Source: Nanobdellota archaeon
GTDB lineage: Archaea; Nanobdellota; Nanobdellia; Pacearchaeales; GW2011-AR1
Assembly: GCA_022563455.1 (NCBI GenBank)
Contig: JADFNI010000027.1
Location: 1-15,045 of the forward strand
Length of the DNA: 15,045 bases
Direction: 5' to 3'
Part shown: one piece after another, positions 1 through 4,713 of the stretch
Layout: the number at the start of each line of letters is the position of its first letter
Position numbering within the stretch: position 1 is the first letter of the stretch
The notes under the pieces: generated by a model
The model's input: the letters and a program-made list of their open reading frames with translations, nothing else
The model's database searches: none
Told to the model about the DNA's origin: nothing
Program-made: the position numbers and the translations under genes

Positions 1-413
1 GGCATCTAGAGCGGTTTTGGAGTTAACTCATTTCCAATAGTTGTCAAAGACAATAATTGGAACGGTGCCAAGCCCCCAATTTTGTGGTACAATGTATTCT
101 ATATGAGCAAGCTGGTTTCAAATTTTAAAATAATTTTGATCAGATTGAAAATATAATTTTTCTAATTTGATTTTTTTTGATTTCTTTGCTTTTTGTATTA
201 AAAGTTCTCCTTTTCCATCAAGTAATATGTAAAATTCAGGTGTTAGCTTCTTATGAATATGTCCTTTAGTAAAATAAAATTCATTTTTTATAACACCAGG
301 ATTAATAACAGTTAAACCCATATCTATTGGAGAAAATTCTTTAATATAAACCCAGATAATTCATAAAAAATTCAATCATACTTTCTATAAATTACCTGTG
401 ACGAAGACTTCAA
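1..413 (-). pseudogene. Decayed cupin-type glucose-6-phosphate isomerase
   Basis: Remains of the archaeal cupin phosphoglucose isomerase (fructose-6-P/glucose-6-P interconversion). The open stretch 118-321 reads GLTVINPG, then FTKGHIHKK and EFYILLDGKGELLIQ, matching the family core with the GHxH...E metal ligands. The same frame continues past the TGA at 118-120 with IEYIVPQNWGLGTV, which lines up with the family's YVPPYWAHRTV; the ligand His is Leu here. The next expected motif (NIGDE) reappears only in another frame as TTIGNE, after a probable ~16-base duplication (two similar copies, aattattg and aactattg), and soon meets a TAG. Upstream of 321 the frame stays open to a TGA at 361-363, and a VIYRKYD segment like the family N-terminus lies in yet another frame near 375-395. 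At least two stops plus frame changes make this a pseudogene. A TATA-like box (431-440) sits in front. The left end may continue outside the window. Confidence 0.8.
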
Positions 414-460
414 TATATGACTTATTTAACAATTTATAAAGCAAAATACTAGGCCGCATA

Positions 461-490
461 GATTTAAAAGTCTTGACATCAAAGGAAGGA
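461..490 (+). promoter_or_regulatory. TATA box and Shine-Dalgarno-like motif for the MreB-like chimera
   Basis: A TATA-like gatttaaaa lies at 461-469 and a purine-rich aaggaagga at 482-490, eight bases before the ATG at 499. Most first genes in this window lack the second element. This gene therefore carries a short leader with a ribosome-binding site, which is atypical here. Confidence 0.5.
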
Positions 491-498
491 GTAATCTA

Positions 499-831
499 AT
501 GGGATTATTTAATATGTTTAGCAAGGATATTGGGATAGATTTAGGGACTGCAAATACTTTAGTTAATGTTATTAGAAATTCTTTAGAAGAAGGACTCATT
601 GATGACGTAGTTCTTGTTAGTGATGAAAAAATGGATGAGGAGTATCATGAAAGAACTAGAAGAGACGACTCAAAAAGATTAGTTCATTGGGATACACCAA
701 TTGAAGATCATAAAGATGTCGGAAGAACAACGAGAGCAGGAATTAATGTGGCTTTAAATATAGCTAGTCGGGTTGAAGGAAAAGACATGCTAATTATTGG
801 TTATGACAAGGCTGATAGATATGATGTTTAA
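499..831 (+). CDS. Small chimeric protein with an MreB-like N-terminal tip
   Basis: A 110-residue protein. Residues 1-22 (MGLFNMFSKDIGIDLGTANT then LV) match the start of MreB, the actin-like rod-shape protein, including the phosphate-1 loop IDLGTANT. From residue 23 onward the MreB sequence stops. The remaining ~88 residues contain acidic and RTRRDD stretches, then VGRTTRAGINVALNIA and a hydrophobic DMLIIGYD. I do not recognise this part. An actin fold cannot form from 22 residues, so it cannot be a working MreB. The simplest reading is a deletion or recombination that joined an mreB start, with its ribosome-binding site, to the tail of another gene. It may be expressed because promoter, ribosome-binding site and frame are all intact. 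Both neighbours (GPI and DUF1653) are decayed, so this may be erosion debris too. Confidence 0.6.
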   Translation: MGLFNMFSKDIGIDLGTANTLVNVIRNSLEEGLIDDVVLVSDEKMDEEYHERTRRDDSKRLVHWDTPIEDHKDVGRTTRAGINVALNIASRVEGKDMLIIGYDKADRYDV

Positions 832-881
832 TCTTTTTGTAGTTCTTCTAACATATTCTGCATGAATTAGTTTATCAAATA

Positions 882-1115
882 CTAAGGAACATACTTAAAT
901 CTCGGAATTTCTTTCCCATCAACTACAACATCTTCAAAAAACATCTTCAAAGGCCTTACCCAAATAGCATTTTTTCCATATTCTGGGGAAGTGAATAATC
1001 CTTTATAGACAACTAATTCTTCAAAGGTTTCGCTGTGGTGTGCTAGTCCTATGACTTCATAGAAATTTCCCTTGTAGTGTTAGTATTTGCCTAGTTTTAT
1101 TTTAGAGTTTTCCAT
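882..1115 (-). pseudogene. DUF1653 protein interrupted by an in-frame TAA
   Basis: Reading down from the ATG at 1113-1115, the frame gives MENSKIKLGKY, a TAA at 1080-1082, then 65 further residues to TAG at 882-884. The second part carries the DUF1653 signature: HYKGNFYEVIGLAHHSETFE, ELVVYKGL, NAIWVRPLKMF and PRFKY. The family's usual opening, (K)LGKYxHYKG, spans the stop, so exactly one codon has become TAA (one base from Lys AAA or Gln CAA). No frameshift is visible. DUF1653 proteins are small, about 65-75 residues, and of unknown function. The ATG overlaps the stop of the upstream Cys4 gene (TAATG), which indicates translational coupling on one mRNA. The cause may be a fresh nonsense mutation, a sequencing error or, less likely, recoding. 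There is no methionine soon after the stop for a restart. Confidence 0.8.
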
Positions 1116-1255
1116 TAAAGTTCCTTCAAACAAGCAGCACTTTTGAATTTATTTTTCGAACATTTAAAACAAATCTTTGAAGACTTCGAAGTTGTACGAA
1201 AACTCTCATCGCACATGTCACATATCCTTTGATAGTCTTCTAGTTTTTCAGTCAT
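1115..1255 (-). CDS. 46-residue Cys4 zinc-ribbon-like protein
   Basis: A 46-residue open frame starting MTEKLEDYQRICDMCDES and ending AACLKEL. Cysteines 12 and 15 (CDMC) and 29 and 32 (CFKC) form two CxxC knuckles 13 residues apart, the layout of a small zinc ribbon or treble clef. A fifth Cys lies at 42. The rest is basic (KSSK, KNKFK), which suits nucleic-acid binding or a ribosome-associated role, though nothing fixes the function. A TATA-like box lies at 1277-1287 on the same strand, about 27 bases upstream, so the mRNA is probably leaderless. The stop overlaps the start of the interrupted DUF1653 frame by one base, so the two form a unit. The Cys pattern, promoter and overlap together argue that it is real despite its size. 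Confidence 0.65.
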   Translation of the reverse strand: MTEKLEDYQRICDMCDESFRTTSKSSKICFKCSKNKFKSAACLKEL

Positions 1256-1276
1256 ATTATATTGTAAGATTAGCTA

Positions 1277-1287
1277 GTTAAATAATT
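1277..1287 (-). promoter_or_regulatory. TATA box for the Cys4/DUF1653 unit
   Basis: The minus strand reads aattatttaac, centred about 27 bases before the ATG at 1253-1255. This is the spacing seen throughout the window for leaderless genes. Confidence 0.5.
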
Positions 1288-1372
1288 TTCTGATTGATTT
1301 TGTAAAGCTTATGGAAAGCGAATTCCCTGAAGCGAGATAAAATATGTTTCTTGGTGGAGATTTTGTCACCTT

Positions 1373-1425
1373 ATAGGGGTAACAAATAGAAAGATTTATA
1401 AAGGGTGTTTTCTATATTACCCTAT
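1373..1425 (+). promoter_or_regulatory. TATA box flanked by an inverted repeat, possible operator
   Basis: A TATA box (tttataaa, 1395-1402) lies about 25 bases before the ATG at 1424. It is bracketed by ataggggtaa at 1373-1382 and ttaccctat at 1417-1425, which are inverted copies of each other with one extra G in the left arm. The right arm covers the presumed transcription start and the start codon. An inverted repeat on both sides of a TATA box is a plausible repressor site; no regulator is identified. Confidence 0.45.
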
Positions 1426-1774
1426 GATAGATTACGATGTAGATATGAAAAATCCTGAAGATATAAGGGCTGTGGCGATTGAACTTGCAAGAGAGCAGGG
1501 GCCTGAACATTATTTAGGATTGATTGTTGATGGTCTTAGACATCCAGGTTTTTTGCATTGGAGAGATCCTGCATTAGCAGTTGCATCCGAATACGGTTTG
1601 TCAACTAAAAAAATAGATGATGCGACAGTTGAAGGATGTTTATCATCTTTAGAAATGTATAAAGAAAATCTTAGTATTCCCCATTTACGCGAAAAAACGA
1701 TAGAATCTGTAGCAAAATTAGATTTGTTACCTAAAAGTGTCTTAGAGAAAGTGTTACAATCTATGAGTGCATAA
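1424..1774 (+). CDS. Hypothetical 116-residue soluble helical protein
   Basis: A 116-residue protein, acidic, with no signal peptide, membrane segment or cysteine pair. It begins MIDYDVDMKNPEDIRAVAIE and carries a central segment HYLGLIVDGLRHPGFLHWRD. It looks mostly alpha-helical, with a C-terminal helix rich in Leu/Val/Lys (LLPKSVLEKVLQ). I do not recognise a family. The start is well supported: ATG lies 25 bases after a strong TATA box, with no room for a leader. The gene is monocistronic, followed directly by a five-T run (1775-1779) that could serve as an archaeal terminator. The inverted repeat around its promoter suggests specific regulation. It is the only clearly intact gene between 1 and 2100. 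Confidence 0.75.
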   Translation: MIDYDVDMKNPEDIRAVAIELAREQGPEHYLGLIVDGLRHPGFLHWRDPALAVASEYGLSTKKIDDATVEGCLSSLEMYKENLSIPHLREKTIESVAKLDLLPKSVLEKVLQSMSA

Positions 1775-1779
1775 TTTTT
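1775..1779 (+). terminator. Short T-run after the 116-residue gene
   Basis: Five Ts follow directly after the TAA stop. Archaeal RNA polymerase commonly terminates on T-runs without a hairpin; the call rests only on position and composition. Confidence 0.3.
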
Positions 1780-1816
1780 ATTAACAAATTAGATATTTAT
1801 TATTTTAGAATTAAAA

Positions 1817-1955
1817 TTATCTTTTTTTGACATCGATGGCTATGTAATCATCAAAGCCTACATGGAGTTTAACATTTATTAATTTTTGTATCTATTTTAT
1901 AAGTGATTTTCTTTTATAACCATTTGTAAACTACGTATTCAACACTTTCCGTCAC
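1817..1955 (-). pseudogene. Probable degraded small gene with an intact promoter
   Basis: A minus-strand TATA box (tttataaaag, 1974-1983) sits about 25 bases before a GTG at 1953-1955. That GTG opens VTESVEYVVYKWL, then TAA, then KKITYKIDTKIN. After one frame change the reading continues as NVKLHVGFDDYIAIDVKKR and ends at TAA (1817-1819). Joined, this would be a protein of about 45 residues with alternating strand-like segments. No family is recognised. The protein-like composition on both sides of the breaks and the well-placed promoter suggest a small gene with one stop and one frameshift. Chance cannot be excluded at this length. The rest of 1775-2106 holds only the hairpin listed separately. 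Confidence 0.3.
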
Positions 1956-2041
1956 CCAATAGTAGACCGACAACTTTTATAAATAAAAAAGTCCAATAAG
2001 ACCTCAATGATAACTAAACCAAACAAGAAAGAGCGATAAAC

Positions 2042-2095
2042 TACGCCCAACCCCCATCGAATTCCACAAAAGTTCAGTACCCTCGGTTGGGGCGT
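2042..2095. repeat. GC-rich inverted repeat, possible structured RNA or terminator
   Basis: acgcccaacc at 2043-2052 and ggttggggcgt at 2085-2095 are inverted copies, differing by one C, around a ~32-base spacer. Such a GC-rich stem stands out in AT-rich intergenic DNA. It lies just beyond the stop of the peptidase gene on the minus strand, so it could end or stabilise that mRNA, or form part of a small RNA. Its right arm is also one copy of the direct repeat described at 2717-2729. Confidence 0.5.
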
Positions 2096-2096
2096 T
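2084..2096 (+). repeat. 13-bp direct repeat, left copy
   Basis: cggttggggcgtt. An identical 13-mer occurs at 2717-2729, and the GC-rich peptidase gene lies between the two. Confidence 0.6.
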
Positions 2097-2106
2097 TGTA
2101 TAAATT

Positions 2107-2643
2107 CTAAATACCTGGTAGCTGTAGCTGCTTTAGTTCAGAAAAAAGTTCTGTAACAAATATTCTGTTTTTAGCGTAGAAACGCTGGGCCTCCACCTCA
2201 ATAACGTCTTCTAATTGTAATTCCCCTGGAGGAGAATATTCAACAGCCTTCCCAGCACGGTAATGTAGGTGAACAAGTTCGTGGATAAGTGTTATCTCTT
2301 GTTCTTCTCGCGTATTCTCTGAAATATAGATAGTTGCTCTTTCACCTCTGGGACCAGTACTTAAGGATCCCTTAAAGTGCAAGTGCACCGACCTCTCTGG
2401 AGAAAGAAAACGAACTTCATCAACTTCCTCTTCCAAAAGGCCTTGAACATCACCCTGTGTGAGGGGATAATGTTTTATAAGTATCTCTAATTCATGTGGA
2501 CGATAATTACACATCTCTGGATTCTTTTTGTCCCTTGTAACATGCCACCACATAGACCCTGGCACACTATTTATTAAATCAAGAATCTTTTTAGGAAGGA
2601 CGTATTCAATTTCACCTTTACTTTCCCAAAATTTGTCTTCCAT
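2107..2643 (-). CDS. HExxH zinc metallopeptidase, IrrE/ImmA-like
   Basis: The start at 2641-2643 gives a 178-residue protein beginning MEDKFWESKGEIEY. The signature is ITLIHELVHLHY (His121, Glu122, His125) followed by EDVIEVEAQRFYA, whose Glu151 is a good third zinc ligand. This H-E-x-x-H...E order with a nearby 'E-A-x-x-F-A' helix is typical of IrrE/ImmA-type gluzincins (COG2856-like), which often cleave repressors. The flanking 120-residue N-terminal part is not recognised. An ATG 48 bases further upstream would add MGGGRKLFKYLLRFLF, but that reads through the TATA box at 2663-2672, so the shorter form is preferred. The gene has no partner repressor beside it. Its base composition is strikingly GC-rich for this window: 29 and 31 G+C in the 60-base blocks at 2221 and 2341, against 11 at 8161. 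It is flanked by a 13-bp direct repeat, so recent acquisition is likely. Confidence 0.75.
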   Translation of the reverse strand: MEDKFWESKGEIEYVLPKKILDLINSVPGSMWWHVTRDKKNPEMCNYRPHELEILIKHYPLTQGDVQGLLEEEVDEVRFLSPERSVHLHFKGSLSTGPRGERATIYISENTREEQEITLIHELVHLHYRAGKAVEYSPPGELQLEDVIEVEAQRFYAKNRIFVTELFSELKQLQLPGI

Positions 2644-2662
2644 AAAAAGGAACCTTAGAAGG

Positions 2663-2672
2663 TATTTAAATA
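2663..2672 (-). promoter_or_regulatory. TATA box that decides the peptidase start
   Basis: The minus strand reads tatttaaata, centred about 25 bases before the ATG at 2643. Leaderless transcription from here could not include the upstream ATG at 2691. Confidence 0.6.
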
Positions 2673-2716
2673 ACTTCCTTCCACCACCCACAAATCCTAC
2701 AAATCATACCAGAGAG

Positions 2717-2729
2717 CGGTTGGGGCGTT
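2717..2729 (+). repeat. 13-bp direct repeat, right copy
   Basis: cggttggggcgtt, identical to 2084-2096. On the minus strand the neighbourhood reads gttgagtggatagaacgcc, which resembles a tRNA D-arm (GTTG stem, AGTGGATA loop, GAAC stem) and follows a tttataag box. No complete cloverleaf can be drawn. The rest of 2692-2837 is AT-rich and shows no gene. Confidence 0.5.
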
Positions 2730-2837
2730 CTATCCACTCAACCTCGACAATACTTATAAACTCTAACAGCCTCAGTAAACTAATAATAAATAAAATATTC
2801 AATAATAACCTTTGAGTCTTTTGAATATGCCATAAAG

Positions 2838-2890
2838 GTTTGGTTGGGGGTGGGGGGATGAATCCTGCATTGCAGAATCGAACTGAGAGA
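2838..2890 (+). repeat. G-rich/hairpin element A upstream of a TATA box
   Basis: It contains gggtggggggatgaatcc, then a small hairpin (ctgc-att-gcag), then agaatcgaac. On the minus strand the stem extends through G-T pairs. The core gggtgggggga...cagaanncgaac pattern recurs at 3306-3335. The element ends five bases before the TATA box of the next gene. Confidence 0.5.
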
Positions 2891-2894
2891 TAGT

Positions 2895-2902
2895 TTTAAA
2901 TA
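2895..2902 (+). promoter_or_regulatory. TATA box for the 114-residue membrane protein
   Basis: tttaaata, about 26 bases before the ATG at 2924, with no ribosome-binding site between them. Confidence 0.55.
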
Positions 2903-2923
2903 ATATAATTCCATTCTTAATTT

Positions 2924-3268
2924 ATGAATTTTAAAGAATGGTTTAAATTAAAACCATATTGGTTGAAGGGTGGACTTATTACTATTGGAATTTATGTATC
3001 ATTTAGTTTAATTTTTTTATTATTTGATTCTGTTCTAGCACCTGCAACAAATTCTGATGTAGTATGGTTTATTGGGTATTTCATATTTGGCGTTCCAATT
3101 TTAATAATATCTGGTATATTGGAATTTATAATTGAATCAATTTTTCCAGTAACAAATTTGTACTTTTTTGGAGCAACATTTCAAAAATTCTTAGTATTTA
3201 CTTGGTCTTTTGCTTTAGGTAGTTTTATTGGATGGGTTGTTGGAAGAGGAAAAAATACAAATAAATAA
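2924..3268 (+). CDS. Three-segment integral membrane protein, unknown function
   Basis: A 114-residue protein with three hydrophobic spans, near residues 17-36 (LITIGIYVSFSLIFLLFD), 45-72 (VVWFIGYFIFGVPILIISGI onward) and 85-108. It has a basic N-terminus (MNFKEWFKLKPYWLKGG) and a basic C-terminal tail (VGRGKNTNK), both of which predict cytoplasmic placement of charged ends near the membrane. There are no catalytic motifs and no cysteine or histidine ligands. Short membrane proteins starting with a similar 'FKLKPYWLKGG' segment are, from memory, common in DPANN genomes, but the role is unknown. It is monocistronic, with its own TATA box and a preceding G-rich element shared with the next two genes. 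Confidence 0.75.
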   Translation: MNFKEWFKLKPYWLKGGLITIGIYVSFSLIFLLFDSVLAPATNSDVVWFIGYFIFGVPILIISGILEFIIESIFPVTNLYFFGATFQKFLVFTWSFALGSFIGWVVGRGKNTNK

Positions 3269-3361
3269 TAATTCTACCTCCAAATGAACACTTCTGTGCC
3301 GTTCTGGGTGGGGGGACTTCTTTTCAGAAGCGAACACTTCTATTCCTGTTCCAGAGTGGGG
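3266..3361 (+). repeat. Element B: G-rich/hairpin module with an internal tandem repeat
   Basis: gaacacttct occurs at 3286-3295 and 3332-3341, a period of 46. Each copy runs on into a similar ...ttc..g..tgggg end. Between them lie gggtgggggga and a perfect hairpin, cttct-tttc-agaag, which on the minus strand has a GAAA tetraloop. The left edge (aataattctac, then ctccaaatgaacac) recurs at 3925-3950. The module begins at the stop codon of the membrane gene and ends just before the kinase TATA box. Confidence 0.6.
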
Positions 3362-3363
3362 AA

Positions 3364-3372
3364 ATTATAAAA
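3364..3372 (+). promoter_or_regulatory. TATA box for the P-loop kinase-like gene
   Basis: attataaaa, about 27 bases before the ATG at 3395. Confidence 0.55.
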
Positions 3373-3394
3373 AGGAAGAATCTTAATTTATTCT

Positions 3395-3916
3395 ATGTCA
3401 CATATATTAATAATAAGAGGTTATAGTGGCTGTGGGAAATCAACTGTTTCAAAATATTTGGCAAGTAAGTATGGTTATGCTTGTTTGGAATATGATGATT
3501 TTTTATTTGGTATGAATGGATGTAAAAAATGTGGAAGGTTCGAACATGAAATTGCTTTTAAGAATTTTTTGATGGTTCTCAGTAATTATTTAAAGAGCAA
3601 TAAAAATGTTATTATTGATGGACCGTTTTTTGCTATTTCGAAATTTGATCCCTTAGATTTTGAAAAAGTTCTTAAGAAGATAAAAAAATCTAAAACAAAA
3701 TTTAATATGGTTCAATTGGTTTCAAATGAACAAGTTCAACTAAAGAGGATGAGAAAGAGAAATCATGTAGTTCCTGTTTGGGCTAGAAGAGCAATAAAGA
3801 AAGGAGTAGATTCTACAAGACTTGAATATGAAGAGATTATTGATACTAGTGAACTTTCTATTAGGCAAGTAATTAATAGGATTGTGAAAAATCATATTAA
3901 AATAGATAAAAAATGA
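3395..3916 (+). CDS. P-loop AAA_33-type ATP-binding kinase-like protein
   Basis: A 173-residue cytoplasmic protein. Walker A is GYSGCGKST (residues 9-17) straight after a hydrophobic first strand (HILIIR), as in small nucleoside/adenylate-type kinases of the AAA_33 group. EYDDF (32-36) is where such kinases have acidic substrate or magnesium residues, and NVIIDGPF (71-78) is the Walker-B-like strand. Basic segments LKRMRKRNHVV and WARRAIKKG follow, suitable for the lid that contacts phosphates. A CKKC pair (Cys43, Cys46) after DDF is unusual and could bind metal or form a disulfide. The phosphate acceptor cannot be told from sequence; AAA_33 members include polynucleotide, sugar and antibiotic kinases. 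It is monocistronic, leaderless and preceded by element B. Confidence 0.8.
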   Translation: MSHILIIRGYSGCGKSTVSKYLASKYGYACLEYDDFLFGMNGCKKCGRFEHEIAFKNFLMVLSNYLKSNKNVIIDGPFFAISKFDPLDFEKVLKKIKKSKTKFNMVQLVSNEQVQLKRMRKRNHVVPVWARRAIKKGVDSTRLEYEEIIDTSELSIRQVINRIVKNHIKIDKK

Positions 3917-3924
3917 TGAAATTC

Positions 3925-3981
3925 AATAATTCTACTCCTAAATAAACACCCATTCCATTCCAGGGAATAACATTCAGAATC
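3925..3981 (+). repeat. Element C: partial copy of the intergenic module
   Basis: aataattctactcc then aaataaacacc matches the left edge of element B. ttccattccaggg resembles B's ttcctgttccagag. cattcagaatc resembles element A's cattgcagaatc. It lies between the kinase stop and the next TATA box. Confidence 0.45.
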
Positions 3982-3989
3982 ATTTAAAA
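3982..3989 (+). promoter_or_regulatory. TATA box for the 81-residue membrane protein
   Basis: atttaaaa, about 27 bases before the ATG at 4012. Confidence 0.5.
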
Positions 3990-4011
3990 ACCATAACACC
4001 TTAACCAACTT

Positions 4012-4257
4012 ATGAAGAGTGAATTTGAAAAATTAAGGATGCAATATCGGGAGAGTACAACCTGGACAATGTATTTTTTAGGGTTAACGTTGTCTTTAAT
4101 GCTTGGATCGATTTCAATGGAGTCAACTAATCCATCTCTAAGTACTATATTTTTGAATTCTGGGATGTTTATTGGTGTAATGTCTCTTGGTCTTTTTATG
4201 ATGAAAGAATATCGTTATTATAAAGTTCTTGGATTTTTAAAGAGAAATAAATTATAA
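4012..4257 (+). CDS. Two-segment small membrane protein
   Basis: An 81-residue protein. A charged N-terminus (MKSEFEKLRMQYRES) is followed by two hydrophobic spans, near residues 19-36 (MYFLGLTLSLMLGSISM) and 47-64 (FLNSGMFIGVMSLGLFMM). They are separated by a short Ser/Thr/Asn-rich loop, and a basic tail follows (EYRYYKVLGFLKRNK). The distribution of charge suggests both ends in the cytoplasm. No family is recognised. The gene is monocistronic and ends 39 bases from the convergent stop of the next membrane gene, with only AT-rich sequence between. Confidence 0.7.
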   Translation: MKSEFEKLRMQYRESTTWTMYFLGLTLSLMLGSISMESTNPSLSTIFLNSGMFIGVMSLGLFMMKEYRYYKVLGFLKRNKL

Positions 4258-4296
4258 ATCAGATAAATATTTTGACTAAATTGTTTAATATATTAC

Positions 4297-4653
4297 TTAC
4301 TTCTTATCGTAACAAACCCCAATCTTCCCTTTCTCCATAAATTCAATTCCAAAACCAAATATTAATGCAATCCAAAAAAATATCCATATCAAATCCCAAG
4401 TAACACTAACAATATTCATTACCCTTAGCAAGGCTAAAACTCCAATAACAATAAACAACGGACCAGTAATTTTACAATGCACCCTTCCACAATTTTTGTA
4501 GTTATAAAGACAAAGTGAGCCAGTTATTAAGAAAAATAAAACATATAAATAATTATTATAGGGGTCAGGAGAAAAAAAGGCTAACGACAAAATTAAAAAA
4601 ATTATTAGAAATCCAGGACTAGAACATCCAATAAATATATCCTTCTTTTTCAT
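4297..4653 (-). CDS. Four-segment membrane protein with CGRVHC motif
   Basis: A 118-residue protein with hydrophobic spans near residues 5-27, 35-51, 64-80 and 86-104. Between the second and third is NYKNCGRVHCKITGP, a Cys-x3-Cys motif with a His inside. I have seen similar 'NC.R.HC..TGP' segments in small archaeal and bacterial membrane proteins of unknown role. Together with Cys10, it might bind a metal or support thiol chemistry at the membrane face; this is inference. The C-terminus (MEKGKIGVCYDKK) is cytosol-like. A minus-strand TATA box lies at 4675-4684. It converges with the preceding gene. Confidence 0.75.
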   Translation of the reverse strand: MKKKDIFIGCSSPGFLIIFLILSLAFFSPDPYNNYLYVLFFLITGSLCLYNYKNCGRVHCKITGPLFIVIGVLALLRVMNIVSVTWDLIWIFFWIALIFGFGIEFMEKGKIGVCYDKK

Positions 4654-4674
4654 ATTATATCAAGGTAATCATTA

Positions 4675-4684
4675 TTTTTAAATA
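4675..4684 (-). promoter_or_regulatory. TATA box for the CGRVHC membrane protein
   Basis: The minus strand reads tatttaaaaa, centred about 27 bases before the ATG at 4653. Confidence 0.5.
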
Positions 4685-4713
4685 TTTTTATAAATAGGGT
4701 TTATGAATTTAAA

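Noticed and set aside
473..478. ttgaca, resembling a bacterial -35 box before the MreB-like chimera
   Set aside because: No -10 hexamer lies 16-18 bases downstream, since the ribosome-binding site occupies that place; an archaeal TATA-like box fits better.
2528..2815. 95-residue plus-strand open frame
   Set aside because: It lies mainly opposite the HExxH peptidase, runs through both its promoter and the direct repeat, and has a low-complexity, Asn/Ser-rich translation.
2838..3361. tRNA 3' end resemblance of elements A and B on the minus strand (gttcg followed later by tcccccacc-like ends)
   Set aside because: The distance from the T-loop-like part to the acceptor-like part is 6-12 bases too long and no T-stem pairs form, so no tRNA can be drawn.
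3911..3981. C/D box small RNA starting at atgatga after the kinase stop
   Set aside because: No ctga D box follows at a suitable distance.
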